This document shows, in pieces, positions 10,603 to 19,846 of a stretch of DNA of 64,000 nucleotides. The stretch is from CAVRQM01 sp963723455. Its GTDB lineage: Bacteria > Pseudomonadota > Alphaproteobacteria > Acetobacterales > Acetobacteraceae. The stretch covers positions 992,001-1,056,000 of the forward strand of contig CAVRQM010000001.1 of assembly GCA_963723455.1 (NCBI GenBank), written 5' to 3'. The first letter of the stretch is position 1, and each line of letters opens with the position of its first letter. Made by a program: the position numbers and the translations under genes. Under the pieces are notes generated by a model. It ran no database searches. It was not told the DNA's origin and saw only the letters and a list, made by a program, of their open reading frames with translations.

Positions 10603-12201
10603 CTAGCCGGCGCTGCGGGCCTGCAGACGCAGCACGGTGGCGCTGGAGCCGTTGCGCGCCAGCATCGGCAGCACATCGGACGCGGGCACCGGGCGGGAGT
10701 AGAAATAGCCCTGGCCGTAGTCGCAGCGCAGGCCGGCCAGCGTGCGGTCGAGCTCGGCGGTCTCGATCCCTTCGGCGACCGTTTCCAGCCCGAGCTTCCT
10801 GGCCACCGTCAGCATCACGTCCAGATAGTTCGCATTGCCGTCGTCCGTGGCGCTGGACTGCACGAACGAGCGGTCGATCTTCATCCGGTCGAACGGCAGC
10901 ACCCGCAGGTGGTGCAGCGAGGAATAGCCGGTGCCGACATCGTCCAGCGCCAGAGTCATCCCGGCGGCGCGCGCCGCCTCCATGATGCGCCGCGCCGAGG
11001 CGATGTCGCGCACCTGCGCGTTCTCGGTCACCTCCAGGCACAGCCGCGACGGCGCCAGGCCGCCGCCGGACGCGGCCGCGCACAGCACCTCGACCAGATT
11101 GGACTCCAGCAGTTGCGAGGCGAACAGGTTGATCGAGAAGCGCATGTAGCCCGGCCACTCGGCCGCGTCGCGCGCCACCTGACGCAGCAGCGAGTCCAGC
11201 ATCGGGGTCGCCATGCGCTCGGCATCGACGATGGCGATGAAGCGGTCCGGCGGCACCACGCCCTGATCGGGATGCAGCCAGCGCGCCAGCACCTCGAACT
11301 CGACGATCCTGCCGGAGCGCAGATCGACCAGCGGCTGATAAAACGGCACGATCTGCCCGCTGTCGATCGCCTCGCGCAGTTCCGACTTGAACCGCGCCGT
11401 CTCGCGCACCTCGCGGCCCATCGAGGACTCGAACCGGGTGGCGCGGTGGCCGCCCGCCTCCTTGGAGCGGTACATCGCCACGTCCGCCGCCCATAGCAGC
11501 GACAGCGTGTCGGTGGCGTCGGCCGGGGCGAAGGCGACGCCGACGCTGGCGCCGATGCTGACGGTGGCAGTACCGGCCCGGAACTCCTGCTGCATCGCCG
11601 CGACCACCGCCTCCGCCTCGGCCACCGCGCGGTGCTGCAGCGAGAACGGCACCAGCACCGCGAACTCGTCGCCGGCCAGGCGAACCAGCACGGTGCTGAA
11701 CGATAGCGCGGCCTGCATGCGCGCCGCCGCGATGCGCAGCACCTCGTCGCCGACATTGTGGCCGAAGATGTCGTTGACGCTCTTGAAGCCGTCGAGGTCG
11801 ATCAGCAGCACGGCGATCGACAGGCCCGGCCACATGTCGGCCAGGGCGCGGTCGATCTGCTCCTTCAGCACGCGGCGGTTCGGCAGGCCGGTCAGCGGAT
11901 CCTGCCGCGCCAGCGCGTGCGCGCCGCTTTCCGCCGCCCGGCGGCTGGCGTTCTCGGCGCTCAGCGCGCGGACGCGGCAGCCCAGCGCCAGCAGCCCGCC
12001 TAGCAGCAGCAGCAGCACGGTGATCACCCCGCCGTCGATCAGCGCCCCGCCGCCAGCCTCGCTGCCGGCGAGGCCGCCGCCCCAGCGGATCGGGTCGATG
12101 CCGTCGAACATCAGCAGCCCGCCCGCCGCCGCGGCGGCCCCCAGCAGCACCGGCGCCCCCGCCCGCGAGCACAGCCCCTCGATCAACCGACGCCCGATCA
12201 T
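10603..12201 (-). CDS. Membrane GGDEF-EAL cyclic-di-GMP enzyme
   Basis: About 532 residues. Two hydrophobic N-terminal segments (roughly residues 12-30 and 58-75) precede a GGDEF domain whose signature reads AGDEF, and an EAL domain whose signature reads EVL. The EAL domain keeps DDVGTGYSSL, KIDRSFV and ETVAEGIET, including the metal-binding acids, so phosphodiesterase activity is likely; AGDEF variants can still cyclise GTP. ATG 12201 follows GGGGGAT; an ATG at 12222 is possible. It sits next to Tad pilus genes, a usual target of cyclic-di-GMP control, though a direct link is inferred. Confidence 0.87.
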   Translation of the reverse strand: MIGRRLIEGLCSRAGAPVLLGAAAAAGGLLMFDGIDPIRWGGGLAGSEAGGGALIDGGVITVLLLLLGGLLALGCRVRALSAENASRRAAESGAHALARQDPLTGLPNRRVLKEQIDRALADMWPGLSIAVLLIDLDGFKSVNDIFGHNVGDEVLRIAAARMQAALSFSTVLVRLAGDEFAVLVPFSLQHRAVAEAEAVVAAMQQEFRAGTATVSIGASVGVAFAPADATDTLSLLWAADVAMYRSKEAGGHRATRFESSMGREVRETARFKSELREAIDSGQIVPFYQPLVDLRSGRIVEFEVLARWLHPDQGVVPPDRFIAIVDAERMATPMLDSLLRQVARDAAEWPGYMRFSINLFASQLLESNLVEVLCAAASGGGLAPSRLCLEVTENAQVRDIASARRIMEAARAAGMTLALDDVGTGYSSLHHLRVLPFDRMKIDRSFVQSSATDDGNANYLDVMLTVARKLGLETVAEGIETAELDRTLAGLRCDYGQGYFYSRPVPASDVLPMLARNGSSATVLRLQARSAG

Positions 12202-12301
12202 GGATCCCCCAGCGCCCGTCATCGCAGGCAAGCGTTGCGTCCCCGAACTGTGGGACCGATCTGTTAACAATGCGGCCGGCGGCGCGCTGCGGCGGCGCAC
12301 G

Positions 12302-13039
12302 CTATCCGGGCCCCGCAGCCGGCGTGAACACGACCGGCAGCCCGCCGGCCCGCCGCCTGCGGACCAAGCCGCCCGGCTGCGCGTCGGCGTCCATGCTCGG
12401 CGGACCGTACACGCGCACCCGCGCCGCCGCCGGGGACATCATCACCACCACGGCGTCGAACAGCGACGGCGGCGGCGCGCCGGCCGGTCCCATGCCGCCC
12501 TCGCCGCCATTCAGGCTGAGATAGACGCGCTGCCGGTACAGCTCGCCCTCGCCCGGCGAGGCGGAGTGGTACTGGCCCACGGCGCTGCGCCAGTCGCCGC
12601 TGCGGTCGTGCAGCGAGGCCAGGAAGCGGCCGGCCTGCTGGCCGTTGGTCATCGGGTCGAATGCGGCGGCGAGGTCGGCGAATGCTTCCGGGTGGTAGAA
12701 CAGGTTGACCTGGAAGCAGCCGACGTCGATCGAGCGGGTCCCCTGCGATTGCAGCGACTGCACCAGCGCGATCGCCTCGGGCAGCGAGGCGCTGTAGTAG
12801 TCGCGCCCGCCGGCGTCGATCGCCCACGGCCAGGCCACCACCTTGCGGGTGGCCGCGTCCCAGCGGCCGGCCTCGACCCGGCCGATCGCCGACATCAGCC
12901 CGGGCGGCAGCCGCCACGCCGCCTCGGCCGCCCGCGCCGCGTCGTCGCAGGTCGCGGGCGCGGCGATGGCGCCGGCGGACAGCAGCAGCGCCGCCGCCGC
13001 GGCCAGCACGCCACGCCCGGTCGTGACAGCGCCGGTCAT
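12302..13039 (-). CDS. Small periplasmic lytic transglycosylase (SLT domain)
   Basis: 245 residues with an N-terminal signal-like hydrophobic stretch ending AIAAPA. The SLT fold follows: PPGLMSAIGRVEAGRW carries the catalytic Glu, and GCFQVNLFYHPEAF matches the family's G.mQvn motif. The last 60 residues (proline/glycine- and arginine-rich) are of unknown role. ATG 13039 lies inside a three-copy 15-bp tandem repeat and 11 bp after the stop of the upstream GT87-type gene. Such enzymes open peptidoglycan for envelope machines; the adjacent Tad locus makes a pilus-related role plausible but unproven. Confidence 0.82.
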   Translation of the reverse strand: MTGAVTTGRGVLAAAAALLLSAGAIAAPATCDDAARAAEAAWRLPPGLMSAIGRVEAGRWDAATRKVVAWPWAIDAGGRDYYSASLPEAIALVQSLQSQGTRSIDVGCFQVNLFYHPEAFADLAAAFDPMTNGQQAGRFLASLHDRSGDWRSAVGQYHSASPGEGELYRQRVYLSLNGGEGGMGPAGAPPPSLFDAVVVMMSPAAARVRVYGPPSMDADAQPGGLVRRRRAGGLPVVFTPAAGPG

Positions 13040-13063
13040 GACAGCGCCGGTCAGGACAGCGCT
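13019..13063. repeat. 15-bp tandem repeat, three copies, over a start/stop junction
   Basis: Three copies of GGTCNTGACAGCGCC (third copy GGTCAGGACAGCGCT) run end to end. The unit supplies the TGA stop of the upstream GT87-type gene in one copy and the ATG of the transglycosylase gene in the next. Copy number changes would keep both reading frames. Confidence 0.8.
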
Positions 13064-14313
13064 GGGACGCCGGCACCCAGCCCGTCCGCAGCACCGGCGG
13101 GCAGGCGGCCGCGCGCGCCCTCGGCATGCTGGCGGCGCAACGCCAGCCCCAGCAGCAGCACAGCGGCCAGCAGGCCGAGCGGCAGATGCAGCGGGCCGGT
13201 GAGGCTGCGCGCCAGCGCGATCGGCAGCAGCGCCGCCAGCAGGCCGAGCTTCTCGAAGCGCAGGAAGCCGGCGCAGCGCCCGGCGCGGACCAGCCAGGCC
13301 ATCGCCACCGCCAGCAGCATCAGGTCATAGAACAGCACCAGCGGTGCCGCGATCACCGTGGCGGCCAGCAGCATCGCGCATTTCGCGCCCAGGCTGCCCG
13401 GCGAACGCCAGCTATTGAACACCAGGGCGGCCATCGCCAGCGTCGCGATCGCCTGCACCGCATAGGCATAGCCCGCAGACAGGCCGAGCAGCCGGGCCGC
13501 TCCGAAGACGCTGACCATCAGTTCGAATCCGATGCGGCCCGACTGGTACACGTCGGGCGAGCCGGCGAACGAGACGAAAAACTCATGCCAGGTGTGCGTG
13601 CCGAACGCCAGCACCGACAGCGCGCCGAGCGCCGCGACCGAACACGCCGCGGCGGCGAAGGCCCGCCACTGCCGGCCGCCCGCCAGCGCGAACGGGATCA
13701 GGATGCCCAGATGCGGCTTGAAGCAGATCGCGCCGAACAACAGCCCGGCCAGCACGGTGCGGCGCTGCTGCATCTGCAGCGTCGCCCAGGCGAACAGCCC
13801 GGCGCTGAGGAATGCGTTCTGCCCGAGGCCGAGATTCCAGAACAGCGACGGGAACGCCAGGATCGGCAGCAGCACGATCCAGCGACGCTCACCGACGATC
13901 CGCCGCATCGCCAGCACGAACATCGCGAGCGTCGCCGCCTCGAACACCATGAAGGCGACCAGGTACGGCAGCGCGCCCAGTCCCGCGCACAGCAGCAGGA
14001 ACACCGGCGGGTAATAGAAGTAGCTGTAGCCGATGCCGGGGCTGGTGGCCCGCTGCTCGGCGGCGAAGTGTTCCGCCCGGTGATAGGCAGCGTCCGGCCG
14101 GCCCGCATCGGCCAGGCTGCCGGCGGCATAGAAGCTGCTGAAATCCGTGGTGAGCGGCTGCTTGAGCCTGACGATCATGCCGTGCGTGCCGGCGATCATG
14201 AACGCCAGGACGATGCATTGGGCGGCCAGCAGGATGGCGCTCCAGGCGATGGCGCGGCGCGCATTGAGCACAGCCTCGGCGCGCAGCGCGGCGTTGCGAA
14301 TACGATCCAGCAT
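13051..14313 (-). CDS. GT87/DUF2029-type polyprenyl-phosphate sugar transferase-like membrane protein
   Basis: 420 residues with about ten membrane segments. The first periplasmic loop has TTDFSSFYAAGSLADAGRPDAAYH, then YSYFYYPPVFLLLCAGLGALPY, the layout of GT87-type glycosyltransferases (mannosyltransferase-like) that use lipid-linked sugars. GQNAF and a KPHLGILIP segment are also seen. It starts at ATG 14313 and is transcribed with the transglycosylase. The sugar and acceptor are unknown; a role in glycan decoration near the Tad pilus is only a guess. No frame break is seen. Confidence 0.72.
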   Translation of the reverse strand: MLDRIRNAALRAEAVLNARRAIAWSAILLAAQCIVLAFMIAGTHGMIVRLKQPLTTDFSSFYAAGSLADAGRPDAAYHRAEHFAAEQRATSPGIGYSYFYYPPVFLLLCAGLGALPYLVAFMVFEAATLAMFVLAMRRIVGERRWIVLLPILAFPSLFWNLGLGQNAFLSAGLFAWATLQMQQRRTVLAGLLFGAICFKPHLGILIPFALAGGRQWRAFAAAACSVAALGALSVLAFGTHTWHEFFVSFAGSPDVYQSGRIGFELMVSVFGAARLLGLSAGYAYAVQAIATLAMAALVFNSWRSPGSLGAKCAMLLAATVIAAPLVLFYDLMLLAVAMAWLVRAGRCAGFLRFEKLGLLAALLPIALARSLTGPLHLPLGLLAAVLLLGLALRRQHAEGARGRLPAGAADGLGAGVPALS

Positions 14314-14576
14314 GACCTCTCCTCCAGTCGCGCTGCTTGCATCGCAATCCGCGCCGCGTCGTCGGCCGCGTCACGTGCGCGGCTGCGTGTCCGACTTAGA
14401 ACACGGTCGCGCGCTTCGCCAGCACAGGATGCAACGCCTGCTGTTTGTAGCAGCGATATAACGCGGCTGTCGCTGTCGCGCGATGGACTTTGCAGGCGCT
14501 TGCGGTCAAGTCACACGCTGCACGGACAGAGCGCGGGCGCGTGCCTGGCGGTGCGTGCCAACAGCAGGATTTGGTA

Positions 14577-15179
14577 TTGGATACGATCCGGTCTTGGTTG
14601 CGTCATTGCAGCATCCGTGCCCCGGCGCGCAGCGTCGCGGGGCGGCTTGCCGCCGACCGGCGCTGCGGCGTCGCGGTGGAGTTCGCGATGGTCTGCCTGC
14701 CGTTCATGCTGGTGCTGCTGATGGTCATGGAGCTGGGCTACGACTTCTTCGCGCAGGAGGCGCTGGATTTCGGCCTGGCCGCGGCGGCGCGGCAGGTGCA
14801 GATCGGCAACGCGCAGGGCGCGGCCAACGCGGCGGTGTTCCAGTCGAGCTATGTCTGCCCGGCGCTGATCGGGCTGGTGCCCTGCTCGGCGGTCTCGGTG
14901 CAGGTGCAGGCGGTCACCTCCGACTACTACGCGCAGAGCTATACGGCGGTGCCGCTGAAATCCGGCAAGCTGAACACGTCGGGCTACACGTTCTGTCCCG
15001 GACAGCCGAAGCAGCTGATGTTCGCCCAGGCGATCTATGCCGGACCGAGTCTCGCCGCCGGCCTGATCCCCGGCCTGGGCACGCCGACCGCGAGCGGCAC
15101 CGCGCACATCACCGTCTCGACCACCGCGTTCATCAACGAGGACTTCCCGGTGACCTCCGCGCCGCCGGCGGGGTGCTGA
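14577..15179 (+). CDS. TadE-like pseudopilin
   Basis: About 200 residues. A short basic leader (RCGVAVEFAMVCLPFMLVLLMVMELGYDFF) gives the TadE signature: a processing Gly, an acidic residue five positions later and one membrane helix. The rest is a periplasmic domain with four cysteines. The start is uncertain: TTG 14577 after CAGGAT is preferred; the frame is open to 14490. It overlaps the next gene by one base (TGATG). It is the first of three plus-strand genes that complete the Tad locus on the opposite strand. Confidence 0.75.
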   Translation: MDTIRSWLRHCSIRAPARSVAGRLAADRRCGVAVEFAMVCLPFMLVLLMVMELGYDFFAQEALDFGLAAAARQVQIGNAQGAANAAVFQSSYVCPALIGLVPCSAVSVQVQAVTSDYYAQSYTAVPLKSGKLNTSGYTFCPGQPKQLMFAQAIYAGPSLAAGLIPGLGTPTASGTAHITVSTTAFINEDFPVTSAPPAGC

Positions 15180-15874
15180 TGGCCGCCGTGCCGCGCGTGC
15201 GCGCCAGGCAGGGTCTCGGCCGCGACCGGCGCGGCTCGCCGGCGCTGGAGTTCGCGATCATCCTGCCGGTGATGGTGACGATGCTGATGGGCGTGTTCGA
15301 CGCCAGCCAGGCGCTGATCGCCATGCGCCAGGTCACCACCGCCTCGCAGGAGATCGCCGAGATCGCGACCGAGCTGAGCGTGCAGCCGGACGGCAGCACC
15401 TCGCTGACGCCGACGCAGGCGTACCAGTCCAGCACGGCGGTCTTTGCCATCATGCCGCAGCTGAAGGCGCAGGCGCCCTCGACCGGCTTCGCGGTCACGC
15501 TGTCGGCCGTGGTGTTCAAGGCGACGCCCACCGGCTGCACCAGCAATTGCGTCATCACCGCCAGCACCGCCTGGAGCGTGCCGCTGTCGCTGGGTCGCGC
15601 CGTGACCCGGCCGTGCGGCGTGCTGGCGCAGGTCTCGGCGTCCACGTCGCCGAGCCTGACCACCTTGCCGACCGCCGGGATGACGGCGCTGAGCTCGGTG
15701 GTGGTCGCCGATGTCAGCTACACCTTCACGCCGCTGTTCGGCCGGTTCTTCGGCAGCTTCTCCATCTTCCGCTCGACCTTCCTGCCGCCGCGCGTCGGCA
15801 CCGCCCAGCAATATGTCGAGTACGACACGGCCAACGCGACCACCGACAAGTCGATCTGCACGGGATACCTGTGA
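15179..15874 (+). CDS. TadE/TadF-like pseudopilin
   Basis: 231 residues. GSPALEFAIILPVMVTMLMGVFDASQALIA is a TadE/F-type N-terminal helix with a Gly cleavage site followed by Glu. The remaining 190 residues are Ser/Thr-rich and periplasmic. ATG 15179 overlaps the stop of the preceding pseudopilin by one base, and its own TGA overlaps the next ATG in the same way, so the three genes are translationally coupled. In Tad systems such pseudopilins help initiate the Flp pilus. Confidence 0.78.
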   Translation: MAAVPRVRARQGLGRDRRGSPALEFAIILPVMVTMLMGVFDASQALIAMRQVTTASQEIAEIATELSVQPDGSTSLTPTQAYQSSTAVFAIMPQLKAQAPSTGFAVTLSAVVFKATPTGCTSNCVITASTAWSVPLSLGRAVTRPCGVLAQVSASTSPSLTTLPTAGMTALSSVVVADVSYTFTPLFGRFFGSFSIFRSTFLPPRVGTAQQYVEYDTANATTDKSICTGYL

Positions 15875-17220
15875 TGCACGCTCTGCGACCCATGCGCGCG
15901 ATGCTGCGCGAGCGCCGCGCCGGGGTGGCGCTGGTGTTCGCGCTGACCCTGATCCCGGTGCTGGGGCTGATCGGCCTGGCCGTGGATTTCGGCTTCGTGT
16001 CGCAGGCCAAGTCGCAGCTGAACCTGGCGGCGAACTCGGCCGCGATGAGCGCCACCATGACGGCCGCCGAGGCGTTCACCGCAAATCAGCCGAACTACAT
16101 CGCGCAAGGCCAGGCCGCCGGCCAGCAATGGTTCGCGGCACAGACCGGCACGGTCGCCAACACCGCCGTCAAGTCGCCCACCGTGACTGTCGTGCAAAAC
16201 GGCGGCCTGTTCACCGGCACCGTCAGCTACACCGCGAGCCTGCCGACGTTCCTCGGCCGGCTGTTCGGGGTGTCCACCGTCAGCATGGGAGGCAGTTCCA
16301 CCGCCTCGATGCCGACCAAGTCCTATGTCAGCGTGAACTTTCTGCTGGATAATTCCTCGTCGATGCTGCTCGCGGCGACGCCGTCGGGGATCAGCACGAT
16401 GAACAACGCCACGAGCAGCCTCACCCCGGCCCAGCAAAGCCAGGTGCCGGATGGCCTTGGCGGCCTCAAATGCAGCTTCGCCTGCCACTGGACCAGCTCC
16501 AACGCCGGCTACCCCCAACTGGTGAGCGCCGACTATTACGGCCTGGCGCGCTCCTACGGCGTGCAGCTGCGCTTCGATGTCTTGAAGCAGGCGACGCAGA
16601 CGGCGATCCAGACAATGATTTCCGACGAGCTGATCGCCAACCAGTTCAGCGTCACCGTGGACACCTTCAACACGACGCTGACCCAGGTCTATCCGACCTC
16701 GCAGTCGCAGACTTCCACCACCGACCTCGCCGACGCTTACGCGGCGGTGGACGCGGTGCAAAGCCCGGTGACGCCCGACCAGGCGAACACGTGGTTTCCG
16801 ACGATCATGACCCAGCTCGCCAATAGCACTACCGCCGCCGGGGACGGCTCCAGCGCGGCCAGCCCGAAAAAGGCGCTGATCATCGTCACGGACGGAATGG
16901 CGGACTACGGCAGTCGCAGCATTCCCACGACCGAAGGCCCACTAGATCCTGCGAACTGCAGCGCCATGAAGGCGAAAGGCTATTCGATCTACGTGCTGTA
17001 CACTCCCTACAGCAGCGACCCCACGGTCCTTGTGTTCGGCAACTCTGCGCTGGCGCCCTACCTGAACGGCACCGCGTCGCCCGGCATGGTCGCCTCGCTG
17101 CAGGCCTGCGCATCGTCGCCCAACGACTTCGCCCAGGCCAGCGACACGACCACCATCATTGCGGATATGAACCAGATGGTGCAATCGGCGCTCGGCGCCG
17201 GCGGCCGCTTCACCCAGTAG
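15874..17220 (+). CDS. TadG-like pilus protein with von Willebrand factor A domain
   Basis: 448 residues. GVALVFALTLIPVLGLIGLAVDFG is the TadE-like membrane start found in TadG. A VWA domain follows: LLDNSSSM is the DxSxS metal site, and LIIVTDGMADYG supplies the later Asp. The protein sits outside the inner membrane and is thought to anchor the Tad machine or be a surface adhesin. The frame is intact. The stop lies only 9 bp from the stop of the convergent tadD gene. Confidence 0.83.
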   Translation: MHALRPMRAMLRERRAGVALVFALTLIPVLGLIGLAVDFGFVSQAKSQLNLAANSAAMSATMTAAEAFTANQPNYIAQGQAAGQQWFAAQTGTVANTAVKSPTVTVVQNGGLFTGTVSYTASLPTFLGRLFGVSTVSMGGSSTASMPTKSYVSVNFLLDNSSSMLLAATPSGISTMNNATSSLTPAQQSQVPDGLGGLKCSFACHWTSSNAGYPQLVSADYYGLARSYGVQLRFDVLKQATQTAIQTMISDELIANQFSVTVDTFNTTLTQVYPTSQSQTSTTDLADAYAAVDAVQSPVTPDQANTWFPTIMTQLANSTTAAGDGSSAASPKKALIIVTDGMADYGSRSIPTTEGPLDPANCSAMKAKGYSIYVLYTPYSSDPTVLVFGNSALAPYLNGTASPGMVASLQACASSPNDFAQASDTTTIIADMNQMVQSALGAGGRFTQ

Positions 17221-17229
17221 CCGCCGCCG

Positions 17230-17940
17230 CTACTGCGGAACCTCGCGGCCCTGCAGCTGGCGCGCGGCGTCGCTGTCGCCGGACATCGCCAGCACCGCGG
17301 CCAGGTCGTCGCGCACCCGAGGCGTCGCATCCGGGCTGGCGGCCAGCGGGCGCAGCAGGTTCAGCGCCCCGGTCACGTCGCCGGTCAGCGCCAGCGACAG
17401 GCCCAGATTGGCCTGCGCCGAGACCAGCCCCGGCGCCAGCGCCAGCGCCGCGCGATAGGATGCCTGCGCCTGCGCGTGCCGCCCCTGCAGATCCTCGGCG
17501 ATCCCCAGGTCGGTCAGGGCCGCGATGTCGCCGGGGGTCTGGGCCAGCACCTGCCGGAACGAGGCCGCCGCCGCCGCCGGGTCGGTGGCCAGTTGGGTCC
17601 GCCCCAGCCCCAGCCGCGCCGGCGCGGAGCCGGGCTGCGCCGCAAGCACGCGCTGGAAGCTCGCCGCCGCCGCCGGCACCTGGCCTAGCGCGTAATATGC
17701 CTCGCCCTGGCGCAGCCGCGCCGCGCTGTCGCCCGGGCGCTCGGCCAGGATCCCGTCGGCCACCCGCAGCGCGGTTTCCGGCGCGTTGCCCTCCAACGCC
17801 GCATCCGCCACCGACAGGGTCGGCGCGCGGTTCGACAGGCCGCCGGACGGCCCGCCGCATGCCGCCAGCGCGCCGGCGAGCGCGAACGGGACCAGCCGGG
17901 CGATCCCCGCCCGGTGCAGCCGCGCGGGGCAGCCGGTCAC
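17230..17940 (-). CDS. tadD: TadD-like tetratricopeptide lipoprotein
   Basis: 236 residues. The N-terminus has a signal with lipobox LAAC, so it should be an outer-membrane-directed lipoprotein. Four to five TPR units follow (for example AARLRQGEAYYALGQVPAAAASFQRVLAAQPG). TadD-type proteins are thought to aid secretin assembly in Flp pilus systems. GTG 17940 overlaps the tadC stop by 4 nt and has no competing start closer to the signal. It is the last gene of the minus-strand tad operon. Confidence 0.83.
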   Translation of the reverse strand: MTGCPARLHRAGIARLVPFALAGALAACGGPSGGLSNRAPTLSVADAALEGNAPETALRVADGILAERPGDSAARLRQGEAYYALGQVPAAAASFQRVLAAQPGSAPARLGLGRTQLATDPAAAAASFRQVLAQTPGDIAALTDLGIAEDLQGRHAQAQASYRAALALAPGLVSAQANLGLSLALTGDVTGALNLLRPLAASPDATPRVRDDLAAVLAMSGDSDAARQLQGREVPQ

Positions 17941-18881
17941 TTCGGGGCCATCACCTTCATCACCGAGACGGCGGCCGGGCCGCCCGCCACGATGAACACG
18001 CAGGGCAGGATGAACAGGATCATCGGAACCGTCAGCATCACCGGCAGGCGCGCCGCCCGCTCCTCGAACCGGGTCAGCATCTCCTGGCGCATCTCCGACG
18101 ACAGCAGGCGCAGGGCCTGGCTCAACGGCGTGCCATACTGGATGCTCTGGACCAACGTGCCGCTCAAACGGGCGAGACCCTCCACACCGGCGCGCGCAGC
18201 CATCGCCTTCAGCGCCTCGCGCCGGTCGGCGCTGATGCCCATATCGCGCACCGTGATCCGAAGTTCCTTGCCGACCTGCGGGTGCGCGGGGCCGATCTCC
18301 TCGGCGACGCGCTCGAGCGTGCGCTCCAGCCCAAGCCCCGCCTCGGCGCAGATCACCATCATGTCGAGCGCGTCCGGCAGGCCGGCGGAGACCTTTTGCG
18401 CGTAGCTGGTCTGGATGCGGCGCAGCACGTAGTCCGGGGCGAGCAGCCCGACGACGGCGGCGCCGGCCACCGCGACCACGTGAAAGAACGGCCGCATGTG
18501 GACCGGGTGCAGCAGGATGTAGGCGGCCAGCGGCATGCCCACCAGCAGCAGCAGCTTGCTGCCGATGAACAGGTTGAGGCTGCCCGCCCCGCGCAGCCCG
18601 GCCGCGGCCAGCGTCGCCTGCATCCCGGCGCGGGTGTTGGCGGACAGCAGGCCGCCGCTCGCCAGCCACGACCCCAACTGGTAGACCACCCCGACGAGGA
18701 CCTGGCGCAGGCTGCGCGGCCCGACAGTGGTCGGGCGCGCGGACGCATGGCGGACCTTCACGCCGCCCATGCGCGCAGCAAGCCGGTCCTGCCGGTCGAT
18801 CTGGCGCATGATCGCCAGCGCCGCGAGCAGCATCGCCAGCGAGCCTGCGCCGACGCCCCACAGCAGGACAGGCGAGATCAC
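17937..18881 (-). CDS. tadC: Tad inner-membrane platform protein TadC (GspF family)
   Basis: 314 residues with membrane segments at the N-terminus, near residues 105-150 and at the C-terminus. The cytoplasmic T2SSF domain contains GLPDALDMMVICAEAGLGLERTL and GVEGLARLSGTLVQS, typical of TadC. It pairs with TadB as the platform that the CpaF ATPase drives. GTG 18881 overlaps the tadB stop by 4 nt. The frame is intact. Confidence 0.88.
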   Translation of the reverse strand: MISPVLLWGVGAGSLAMLLAALAIMRQIDRQDRLAARMGGVKVRHASARPTTVGPRSLRQVLVGVVYQLGSWLASGGLLSANTRAGMQATLAAAGLRGAGSLNLFIGSKLLLLVGMPLAAYILLHPVHMRPFFHVVAVAGAAVVGLLAPDYVLRRIQTSYAQKVSAGLPDALDMMVICAEAGLGLERTLERVAEEIGPAHPQVGKELRITVRDMGISADRREALKAMAARAGVEGLARLSGTLVQSIQYGTPLSQALRLLSSEMRQEMLTRFEERAARLPVMLTVPMILFILPCVFIVAGGPAAVSVMKVMAPK

Positions 18882-19846
18882 GACAGCGCCCGGCGGATCA
18901 GCGTCTTCATGGCGAACATTCCCAGGCTGAGCAGGAGCAGGGCTGCGGCCAACAGCTTCTGTCCGAACGGATCGGTGAACAGCAACCCGACATAGCCGGG
19001 GTTCATCACCGCCAGCAGCGCGCCCGTGGCGACCGGCATGGCCGCCAGGACATAGGTGCTGGTGCGCGCCTCGGCGGACAGGGCATGGCCCTTCGCCCGC
19101 GCGGCTGCGCGCTTGCGGATCGTGTCGGCGAGGTTGTCCAGGGTCTCGCTAAGGCCGCCGCCGGTCTGGCTCTGCAACGTCAGCGCGGTGGCGAAAAACC
19201 GGTATTCCGGCAGGGCGGCGCGCTCGGCCATGCCGCGGACCGCATCGTTCAGCGTCACGCCGATCGCCAGGCTGTTGGCGGTCGTCAGGAACAGCGCGCT
19301 GGTCGGCGATGGCGCTTCCTTCGCCACCAGCGCGATCGCCTCGGACACCGGCATGCCGACGCGCACCGTGCGCACGATCATCGCGATCGCGTCGGGGAAC
19401 TGCGCATACAGTGCCGCGGCGATCCGGCGGTTGAACCGGCCATAGGCGGCGCGGCAGATCACCACCCAAAGCGCGGGCAGCGCGAGGAAGCTCAGCGCGC
19501 CCACCACCTTGTGCAGCAGGAACGTCGCCACCACGGCGAGTGCTGCGGCGACCAGCCAGACCACGATCGAGGGCGCCGGGTAGAACTCGGCCCGGGCCGG
19601 CACGTAGCCCACCAGCTTGGCGATGCCGCTGGCCGTGGTCTCGGCGGAGCGCAGCACGGATGCGGAGCGCGACGCCTCGCCCCGGGCCACGGCGATCTTC
19701 GGTCCGTGCGCACTGCGGACGCCGCCGAGCCGCTTCTTCAGCGACGCCTGGCGCTCGTTGGCGCGTAGGATCAGCACGCTCGCGGTGGCGAGCACGCCCA
19801 ATCCGGCCAAGGCCGCCGCGAGCGCCTGGACCAGCGCGGGCGTCAC
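18878..19846 (-). CDS. tadB: Tad inner-membrane platform protein TadB (GspF family)
   Basis: 322 residues. An N-terminal helix is followed by two helices near residues 90-130, then the T2SSF domain with FPDAIAMIVRTVRVGMPVSEAI and FFATALTLQSQTGGGLSETLDNLA, and a final membrane pair. GTG 19846 overlaps the cpaF stop by 4 nt, matching the coupling of the whole operon. It forms the inner-membrane platform with TadC. Confidence 0.88.
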   Translation of the reverse strand: MTPALVQALAAALAGLGVLATASVLILRANERQASLKKRLGGVRSAHGPKIAVARGEASRSASVLRSAETTASGIAKLVGYVPARAEFYPAPSIVVWLVAAALAVVATFLLHKVVGALSFLALPALWVVICRAAYGRFNRRIAAALYAQFPDAIAMIVRTVRVGMPVSEAIALVAKEAPSPTSALFLTTANSLAIGVTLNDAVRGMAERAALPEYRFFATALTLQSQTGGGLSETLDNLADTIRKRAAARAKGHALSAEARTSTYVLAAMPVATGALLAVMNPGYVGLLFTDPFGQKLLAAALLLLSLGMFAMKTLIRRALS

